Assembly: GCA_934636305.1 (NCBI GenBank)
Contig: CAKUAM010000062.1
Location: forward strand, 1-11,358
DNA from: an uncultured Oscillospiraceae bacterium
GTDB lineage: Bacteria > Bacillota > Clostridia > Oscillospirales > Oscillospiraceae
Length of the DNA stretch: 11,358 bases
Direction of reading: 5' to 3'
A program made the translations under genes and the position numbers. Below the pieces are notes generated by a model, which did not search any database, was not told where the DNA came from, and worked only from the letters and a program-made list of their open reading frames with translations. Within the stretch, counting starts at the first letter, position 1. Each line of letters opens with the position of its first letter. Positions 6,733-11,358 of the stretch are shown in pieces.

Positions 6733-6923
6733 GCGATGCAGACCCAGCCTGCGGTCTGCATCGCAAGAGGAGGAACAAAGCGTCAGAATAAGAAGCCTTG
6801 CTGCGCAAGGCTTCGTTTCGTAAGCTTTGATTCCGACGAAGTCTGAGGGGAAATCGGAATCCCCTCAGGCTCCTCTTTCTTTGTCCTACTTTCTTTCTCG
6901 GAGAAGCGAGAAAGAAAGTAGGA
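6733..6923. repeat. Array of four further hairpins in the non-coding stretch 6472-6991
   Basis: In order: a 12-bp stem GCGATGCAGACC/GGTCTGCATCGC (6733-6744, 6753-6764); a 9-bp stem GAAGCCTTG/CAAGGCTTC (6792-6800, 6806-6814); a 9-bp stem CTGAGGGGA/TCCCCTCAG (6843-6851, 6860-6868); and a perfect 16-bp pyrimidine/purine-rich stem (6884-6899, 6908-6923) with an 8-nt loop. An alternative pair GATTCCGA (6829-6836)/TCGGAATC (6854-6861) overlaps the third stem, so the two cannot both form fully. None is followed by a clear T run. Together with the repeats at 6490-6664 they fill most of this 520-bp gene-free stretch. Confidence 0.7.
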
Positions 6924-6991
6924 ACGTCGTTCTCCCTCTGGCGGGACAAAAAAGAAAATGCTGAATGACTCTTTCTGTTTTAGCCGGCCGG

Positions 6992-7192
6992 CTACACCTC
7001 CGGCTGACTCTTTTTCCGGAACAGCATCGTAATGCACCACAGCCCGGCCAGACCCACAATCGCATAAATCACGCGGCTGACGCCGGCGGTCTGCCCGCCG
7101 AAAATCCACGCCACGAGATCAAAGCGCGCGAAGCCGACCAGTCCCCAGTTGATTGCGCCGATGATGGCAAGAATCAGCGATAACGTATCCAT
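6992..7192 (-). CDS. DUF378 small membrane protein (YuzA-like)
   Basis: 66 aa, matching the usual size of DUF378 proteins. The family hallmark INWGLVG followed by FDLVAWIFGG is at 14-33, and the second half has RVIYAIVGLAGLWCI at 40-54. Two hydrophobic segments (about 5-21 and 40-58) predict an inner-membrane protein with a short basic tail. The family function is not known. AGGAG (7206-7210) and GGAG (7200-7203) precede the ATG by 13 and 7 nt. It is divergent from thrH with 225 bp between the starts. I could not place a convincing promoter. A GC palindrome (6982-6993) overlaps the stop codon but has no T run, so the transcript end is uncertain. Confidence 0.9.
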   Translation of the reverse strand: MDTLSLILAIIGAINWGLVGFARFDLVAWIFGGQTAGVSRVIYAIVGLAGLWCITMLFRKKSQPEV

Positions 7193-7282
7193 AAAAAAGC
7201 TCCATCTCCTTGTATAGATTCAAAGCTAGTATGCCCGTCTGGCGGCTGGTGATACCATCGTGAAAAAATCATAAAAAAGAAG

Positions 7283-7310
7283 TTGCTTTTGCAGCAGGAT
7301 TCTGTATAAT
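7283..7310 (+). promoter_or_regulatory. Promoter of thrH
   Basis: TTGCTT (7283-7288), a 16-nt spacer and TATAAT (7305-7310). Transcription would start near 7317, leaving a leader of about 100 nt. The leader opens with a weak 5-bp hairpin AACAG/CTGTT (7314-7318, 7323-7327) followed by seven T, which might attenuate. I saw no known riboswitch in the leader. Confidence 0.65.
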
Positions 7311-7417
7311 GAGAACAGAAGCCTGTTATTTTTTTAGGATTCAAAAATTATTTTTAGCTCCGCGCGGCTACGGAACATGCGCTGCTCGCTTCTGACCGCA
7401 GGAACAAGGAGGAACGC

Positions 7418-8020
7418 ATGTATATTACCTGTCTTGATCTGGAGGGTGTGCTTGTCCCGGAAATCTGGATTGCCTTTTCTGAGGTCAGCGGCATCCCGGA
7501 GCTGCGCCGGACGACGCGCGACGAGCCGGACTATGACAAGCTTATGCGCTGGCGCATGGGGATCCTGCGTGAGCATGGTCTGGGCCTGAAGGAAATTCAG
7601 GACGTCATTGCAAAGATCGACCCGCTGCCGGGCGCAAAGGAATTTCTGGACACGCTGCGCGCCGAGACGCAGGCCATCATCGTCAGCGACACATTTGAGG
7701 AGTTTGCACAGCCGCTGATGAAAAAGCTCGGCTGGCCGACGATCTTCTGCAACTCGCTCGAGGTGGACAAGGACGGCATGCTCTGCGGCATCCGCATGCG
7801 CTGCCAGCAGTCGAAGCTGACGACGGTGCGCGCGCTGCAGTCCATCGGCTTTGAGACAATAGCCTCTGGCGACAGCTATAACGATCTGGACATGATCCAG
7901 GCCAGCAAGGCCGGGTTTCTGTTCCGCTCCACGGAGAAAATCAAGGCCGATTACCCGCAGCTGCCGGCCTATGAGACGTATGACGAGCTGCTGGGCGCCA
8001 TCCGCAAGGCCATGGTCTAA
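7418..8020 (+). CDS. thrH: Phosphoserine phosphatase / homoserine phosphotransferase ThrH
   Basis: 200 aa, close to the roughly 205 aa of characterised ThrH. It is a HAD-superfamily enzyme. Motif I is D7-L-E9-G-V, the ThrH form with Glu at the second acidic position. The typical opening CLDLEGVLVPEIWI and TTRDEPDYD at 32-40 are ThrH signatures. Motif II is S90-D (VSDT), motif III K133, motif IV GDSYND at 151-156. ThrH dephosphorylates phosphoserine to serine and can transfer the phosphate to homoserine, linking serine and threonine synthesis in the cytoplasm. AAGGAGG sits 5 nt before the ATG. The following DUF1015 gene starts 51 bp downstream on the same strand. Confidence 0.93.
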   Translation: MYITCLDLEGVLVPEIWIAFSEVSGIPELRRTTRDEPDYDKLMRWRMGILREHGLGLKEIQDVIAKIDPLPGAKEFLDTLRAETQAIIVSDTFEEFAQPLMKKLGWPTIFCNSLEVDKDGMLCGIRMRCQQSKLTTVRALQSIGFETIASGDSYNDLDMIQASKAGFLFRSTEKIKADYPQLPAYETYDELLGAIRKAMV

Positions 8021-8025
8021 GAGTG

Positions 8026-8054
8026 TTGTTTGCAAAAAGTTCAAATAATATTAT
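8026..8054 (+). promoter_or_regulatory. Possible internal promoter before the DUF1015 gene
   Basis: TTGTTT (8026-8031), a 17-nt spacer and TATTAT (8049-8054) in the AT-rich 51-bp gap between thrH and DUF1015. No terminator separates the genes, so readthrough from the thrH promoter is also likely. Confidence 0.35.
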
Positions 8055-8071
8055 GTGAAAGGTGATTCAAG

Positions 8072-9316
8072 ATGAACGCATTTTTACCCGCTGATATCCT
8101 GATGCCCAAGACTGACCATATGGAAAAGTGGGCGGTGATCGCCTGTGACCAGTTTACCTCCGATTCCGCTTACTGGGATCGTGTGCGTAAGAACGCCGAG
8201 GGCGCTGTGTCCACCATCAACCTGATTCTCCCGGAGGCCGAGCTCGGCACGGAAAAGGAGGCCGCGCACACGGCTGAGATCAACGCAACCATGAAAAAAT
8301 ATATGGATGAGGACGTGTTCACGACCTATCCCAACAGCTTTGTCTATGTGGAGCGCACGCTGGAGAACGGCGCGATCCGCGAGGGCCTGGTCGGCATGGT
8401 TGACCTTGACGCCTACGACTATTCCACCGGCGCGACCAGCGCCATCCGCGCCACCGAGCGCACCGTGCCGGAGCGGATCCCGCCGCGCCAGCGCGTCCGC
8501 CGGGACGCGCCCATCGAGCTGCCGCATATCCTGATGCTCTGCGACGACCACGACAAGAAGCTCATCGAGCCGATTGCCGCCAGGAAGGCACATCTCAAAA
8601 AGCTCTATGATTTTGATCTCATGGAGGGCGGCGGCCATATCACCGGCTGGCTCGTCGAGGGCAAAGACGTGGACGAGTTCAACAAGGCGCTGACCGAGTA
8701 TTCTGCAACGGTGGGCGAGAAGTACAAGGACCTCAAGGGCGTGCCGATGGTGTTCGCCGTGGGCGACGGCAACCACTCGCTGGCCACGGCCAAGAGCTGC
8801 TATGAGGAGCTCAAGAAGAATAACCCCGGCAAGGATCTGTCCAACCATCCGGCAAGATATGCGCTTGTCGAGCTGGAGAACATCCACGATCCGGCACAGG
8901 TCTTTGAGCCGATCCACCGCGTGATCTTCAAGACCGAGCCTGAGAAGCTTCTCAAGGCGCTGGAGGACAGCTGCTGCGCGAAGGAGGGCTTCCCGGTCAA
9001 GTGGTACATCGGCGACAAGTCCGGCACGGTTCATCTGGACAAGACCAAGGGCGAGCTGGCTGTTGGCGTGCTGCAGCACTTCCTGGACGAATACCTGAAG
9101 TCCAACCCCGGCGAAATTGACTACATCCATGACGACGACGCGCTCATTGATCTGGCCAAGAAGCCCGATACAATCGGCTTCCTGCTGCCGGCCATGGAAA
9201 AGAGCCAGCTGTTCCGCGGCGTTATCGCGGACGGGATCCTGCCGAGAAAGACGTTCTCGATGGGCCACAGCCGCGAAAAGAGATACTATCTGGAAGGCAG
9301 AAAAATCAAGGAATGA
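8072..9316 (+). CDS. DUF1015 (COG4198) family protein
   Basis: 414 aa, full length for the family. Recognised by the opening LPADILMPKTDHMEKWAVIACDQFTSD, the ATERTVPERIPPR stretch at 127-139, the central GDGNHSLATAK at 231-241, and the closing LPRKTFSMGHSREKRYYLEGR at 390-410. It is soluble and cytoplasmic, with no membrane segment or signal. No activity is established that I know of. The D-G-[NH]-H element resembles the DGxHR loop of ParB/sulfiredoxin-fold proteins, some of which are free-serine kinases; this is only a motif-level resemblance. Its place after thrH fits a link to serine metabolism. AAAGGTGA lies 6 nt before the ATG. Its TGA overlaps the ispE ATG (ATGA), indicating translational coupling. 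Confidence 0.9.
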   Translation: MNAFLPADILMPKTDHMEKWAVIACDQFTSDSAYWDRVRKNAEGAVSTINLILPEAELGTEKEAAHTAEINATMKKYMDEDVFTTYPNSFVYVERTLENGAIREGLVGMVDLDAYDYSTGATSAIRATERTVPERIPPRQRVRRDAPIELPHILMLCDDHDKKLIEPIAARKAHLKKLYDFDLMEGGGHITGWLVEGKDVDEFNKALTEYSATVGEKYKDLKGVPMVFAVGDGNHSLATAKSCYEELKKNNPGKDLSNHPARYALVELENIHDPAQVFEPIHRVIFKTEPEKLLKALEDSCCAKEGFPVKWYIGDKSGTVHLDKTKGELAVGVLQHFLDEYLKSNPGEIDYIHDDDALIDLAKKPDTIGFLLPAMEKSQLFRGVIADGILPRKTFSMGHSREKRYYLEGRKIKE

Positions 9317-10221
9317 AGCAGATTTCCGAAGGCGCATTTGCGAAAATCAATCTGACGCTCGACGTGCTGGACCGGCGCGCCGACGGCTATCATGACCTGC
9401 GGTCGATCATGCAGACGATTTCGCTGCATGATGACGTGGTGGTCTGTGTGGATACCGGCGCGCCGTGGCAGGTGCACTGCTACCGGGAGGTTCTGCCGCC
9501 GGACGCGAAGGAGGATACCGAGCCGGAGCTTGTCACGTGCGGCCTGCCGCAGGATGCGGAAAACCTGGCCTGGAAGGCGGCGGAGGCATTTTATGCCCGC
9601 ACGGGAAAGCAGACGGACGGGCTGGAGATCTTTATCAACAAGCGCATTCCGTCACAGGCTGGCCTTGGCGGCGGCAGCGCCGACGCGGCGGCTGTGCTGC
9701 GCGCGCTCAACCGCGCGTATGACAGCCCGCTGTCGATCCCGGCACTGTGTGAGCTTGGCGCGCAGGTCGGCTCCGACGTGCCGTTCTGCGTCATGGGCGG
9801 AACGGTACTGGTGGAAGGACGCGGCGAACTTCTGACGCGCCTGCCGCCGGCACCGGAGTTCTTCCTTGTCGTGTGCAAGCCGGAGTTCTCCGTCTCCACG
9901 CCGGAGCTGTATCAGAAGCTTGACGAGGCATTCATCGAGAAGCGGCCCGATCAGAAGGCTATGCAGCTGAACCTGCAGAAGGGAGAGCTGCTCGGCATCG
10001 GCGGGAGCATGTGCAATGTGTTTGAGCCGATTGTCATGCAGGAGCACTTTGATATCAACTATATCCGCTCCATGATGTACACCTACGGCGCCTATGGCGC
10101 GCAGATGACGGGCTCCGGCTCGGCCGTATTCGGTATTTATGATTCGTTTGAATATGCCACGGTAGCGTGTACGATGCTCAAGGACAAGTACGAGCAGATT
10201 TTCCTCGCAAAAACGGTTTAA
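9313..10221 (+). CDS. ispE: 4-diphosphocytidyl-2-C-methyl-D-erythritol kinase
   Basis: 302 aa, normal for IspE. It is a GHMP kinase that phosphorylates CDP-methylerythritol at the 2-hydroxyl with ATP, in the MEP isoprenoid pathway. Visible features are A-K11-I-N near the N-terminus (catalytic Lys), RADGYHDLRS at 22-31, the ATP-binding glycine loop PSQAGLGGGSADAAA at 113-127, GSDVPF with D155 as catalytic Asp, and the C-terminal glycine motif MTGSGSAVFGIYDS at 265-278. The ATG overlaps the DUF1015 stop codon by 4 nt. There is no well-placed ribosome site of its own (GGAAGG is about 15 nt away and AAGGA abuts the ATG), so coupling to upstream translation is likely. A strong terminator follows. 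Confidence 0.97.
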   Translation: MKQISEGAFAKINLTLDVLDRRADGYHDLRSIMQTISLHDDVVVCVDTGAPWQVHCYREVLPPDAKEDTEPELVTCGLPQDAENLAWKAAEAFYARTGKQTDGLEIFINKRIPSQAGLGGGSADAAAVLRALNRAYDSPLSIPALCELGAQVGSDVPFCVMGGTVLVEGRGELLTRLPPAPEFFLVVCKPEFSVSTPELYQKLDEAFIEKRPDQKAMQLNLQKGELLGIGGSMCNVFEPIVMQEHFDINYIRSMMYTYGAYGAQMTGSGSAVFGIYDSFEYATVACTMLKDKYEQIFLAKTV

Positions 10222-10227
10222 AACAGC

Positions 10228-10277
10228 AAAACACCGTCCAAACTGTCTGTAAACGGATAGATTGGACGGTGTTTTTT
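10228..10277 (+). terminator. Terminator after ispE, abutting the spoIIR start codon
   Basis: A perfect 14-bp stem (10228-10241 and 10262-10275) is extended by CTGTC/GATAG (10243-10247, 10256-10260) across single unpaired A residues. The right arm ends in a T6 run (10272-10277) immediately followed by the spoIIR ATG at 10278. The right arm therefore also supplies the spoIIR leader. Confidence 0.88.
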
Positions 10278-10895
10278 ATGAAACGACGCGCTGCGGCGCT
10301 CAGTTTGCTTGTACTTAGTGTGATGCTGGTTTCTGTGTGCGCCGTGCTGCAGGCCAGGCAGCAGCGGATGGCAGAAAAGCTTGTCCGGCTGCATGTGGTC
10401 GCAAATTCAGACTCGGATGCCGATCAGGCGGTGAAGCTGCAGGTGCGCGACGCGGTGCTGCGGCAGGCGCAGACGCTTCTTGACGGTGCGGCGGATGTCC
10501 GCGCGGCGATTGCACAGAATCTGCCCGCGCTGACGCGTGCGGCCAACGACGCCCTGTGCGCGCAGGGCAGCTGCGACCGGGCACAGGTCACATTCCGGCG
10601 GGAGCTGTTTCCTACGCGAAACTATGACACATTTTCGCTGCCGTCCGGCGTGTATCCTTCACTGCGCGTGACCATCGGGGCAGGCGAGGGGCACAATTGG
10701 TGGTGTGTGATTTTTCCGGCGCTTTGCGTGCCGGCCACGGCGGACGGATTTGAGGCAGCGGCGGCAGCAGGCGGCTTTACACAGGCGGAGATTGATCTTA
10801 TGACACGCGCGGACGAGGGATATACGGTGCGTTTCCGGGCGCTGGAGCTGCTGCAGGCACTGAAAAATAAGCTATTTGGAGAAGCAGAGTCATGA
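10278..10895 (+). CDS. spoIIR: Stage II sporulation protein R
   Basis: 205 aa. SpoIIR is made in the forespore, exported across the septum, and triggers the SpoIIGA protease to process pro-sigma-E in the mother cell. Residues 1-27 are a basic start and hydrophobic segment (signal or anchor). Family signatures are LVRLHVVANSDSDADQAVKLQVRDAVL (35-61), TFSLPSGVYPSLRVTIG (118-134) and GHNWWCVIFPALC (138-150). I start at ATG 10278 because the signal peptide begins there; the open frame back to 10167 runs through the end of ispE and the terminator. The only ribosome-site candidate, GGACGG (10264-10269), is weak and buried in the terminator arm. No sigma-F promoter is clear, although GGATAGATT (10255-10263) fits its -10 pattern. 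Confidence 0.95.
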   Translation: MKRRAAALSLLVLSVMLVSVCAVLQARQQRMAEKLVRLHVVANSDSDADQAVKLQVRDAVLRQAQTLLDGAADVRAAIAQNLPALTRAANDALCAQGSCDRAQVTFRRELFPTRNYDTFSLPSGVYPSLRVTIGAGEGHNWWCVIFPALCVPATADGFEAAAAAGGFTQAEIDLMTRADEGYTVRFRALELLQALKNKLFGEAES

Positions 10896-10921
10896 GGATA
10901 CTAACCGGTGTCCTCATTTTT
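10892..10921 (+). terminator. Terminator of spoIIR
   Basis: ATGAGGATAC/GTGTCCTCAT (10892-10901, 10908-10917) forms a 10-bp stem with one G-U pair and a 6-nt loop, followed by a T run to 10921. It overlaps the spoIIR stop codon (10893-10895). Confidence 0.85.
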
Positions 10922-10955
10922 AAGGCTAACTAGGGCATGCCTCCGGCGGCGCGTC

Positions 10956-11052
10956 AGAAGCGGCCACAATAGAACGAGCCACCGCAAAGCGATGGCTCTT
11001 ATCCTCAGTGCCCGCTTCTTCCTTTCCAACCAGCGACACTGTCGCTGGTTGG
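10956..11052. repeat. Structured non-coding stretch: branched hairpin plus a 12-bp hairpin
   Basis: An outer stem AGAAGCGG/CCGCTTCT (10956-10963, 11012-11019) encloses a hairpin GAGCCACCGC/GCGATGGCTC (10976-10985, 10989-10998; one mismatch, AAA loop). Next is a perfect 12-bp stem CCAACCAGCGAC/GTCGCTGGTTGG with a 3-nt ACT loop (11026-11037, 11041-11052). No T run follows and no good ribosome site or conserved protein is seen. It could be an intergenic repeat remnant or an unrecognised structured RNA. Confidence 0.6.
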
Positions 11053-11119
11053 TTGCCGGAAAAGATGGGGGGAGAAAAGGGGCGCTTGGGACGCGGTTGG
11101 TGCCTGCTGCATCTGACTT

Positions 11120-11283
11120 TAGGGTGTATCTGAAAACTCATGATGTGACCGGCAGCGAGGATTTTTCGTGGTGAGCAAGACATTTTTTCGCAGGAATACT
11201 GACGTATTTCAAGGAAAAATGACGCGGCGCACCGCGAAAAGGCCCGCTGTCCGGGCGCGTTGGGAGTTTTCAGATACACCCTA
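11120..11283. mobile_element. MITE-like element with perfect 20-bp terminal inverted repeats
   Basis: The ends TAGGGTGTATCTGAAAACTC (11120-11139) and its exact complement (11264-11283) bound 164 bp with no usable reading frame. The TA at each end could be a target duplication, as with IS630/Tc1-mariner-type transposition, or simply part of the repeat. The interior is also roughly self-complementary: TTTTCGTGGTGAGC pairs imperfectly with GCGCACCGCGAAAA, and AATAC-TGAC-GTATT marks the centre. The whole element could thus fold into one long hairpin. It would need a transposase encoded elsewhere. Confidence 0.8.
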
Positions 11284-11358
11284 GGCAACAACCAAATTTG
11301 TTAGTCGTCATATCGCATCAAGTCACCTTACCGTGTCTGACTACGCGCCGCCCGTCAT
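11284..11358. other. Right edge, no recognisable feature
   Basis: I see no gene, ribosome site, strong hairpin or promoter in these 75 bases, and likewise nothing clear in 11053-11119 between the hairpins and the MITE-like element. Confidence 0.5.

Noticed and set aside
6486..6823. Short open frames in the gap after the secreted protein gene
   Set aside because: They are made of the hairpin repeats themselves and lack ribosome sites and protein-like composition.
7317..7417. Riboswitch or T-box in the thrH leader
   Set aside because: The leader of about 100 nt shows only a weak 5-bp hairpin with a T run and no conserved riboswitch or T-box element that I could recognise.
8084..9337. A 417-codon open frame on the minus strand opposite DUF1015
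   Set aside because: It is a shadow of a full-length conserved protein and has no ribosome site or family signature.
10908..11291. Open frames of 88 and 121 codons on either strand at the right end
   Set aside because: They run through hairpins and the inverted-repeat element, have no ribosome site and do not resemble any family I know.

Overview
This window looks like chromosomal DNA of a GC-rich, spore-forming Gram-positive bacterium of the class Clostridia, probably an Oscillospiraceae-type gut organism. That placement is an inference. It rests on an intact sporulation gene (spoIIR), a SipW-type secretion signal, an MEP-pathway ispE gene, strong GGAGG-type ribosome sites, and short hairpin repeats between genes. 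No phage, plasmid, transposase or CRISPR genes were found.

Left part (1-4582): a tRNA-Pro(CGG) gene runs off the left edge on the minus strand behind a consensus promoter. Next to it are two divergent genes that share a 159-bp promoter region. The minus-strand gene encodes a 932-aa membrane-anchored Ser/Thr kinase homologue with a cytoplasmic kinase domain, one membrane segment, about four fibronectin-III-like repeats and an unassigned C-terminal domain. Its catalytic HRD motif reads HRN and its glycine loop is degenerate. The plus-strand gene encodes a 446-aa protein with the same overall plan: an N-terminal zinc ribbon, one membrane segment, a Gln/Glu/Pro-rich stalk and three BIG2-like Ig domains. 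The pair looks like an envelope sensing or signalling module and is the most interesting part of the window.

Middle part (4583-7317): a 561-aa secreted protein has a SipW-dependent TasA-type signal and a beta-helix-like C-terminal half. Its leader carries two back-to-back perfect hairpins. About 520 bp of non-coding DNA follows, containing three copies of a short palindromic repeat and then four further hairpins. A 66-aa DUF378 membrane protein lies on the minus strand.

Right part (7418-10895): a plus-strand series of thrH (phosphoserine phosphatase/homoserine phosphotransferase), a DUF1015 protein, ispE and spoIIR. DUF1015 and ispE overlap by 4 nt. The terminator after ispE ends 0-1 nt before the spoIIR start codon, so the spoIIR ribosome site lies inside the terminator arm.

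Right edge (10922-11358): no convincing gene. It holds another cluster of hairpins, then a 164-bp element with perfect 20-bp terminal inverted repeats that include TA at each end. This looks like a non-autonomous MITE. The last 75 bp hold nothing recognisable.
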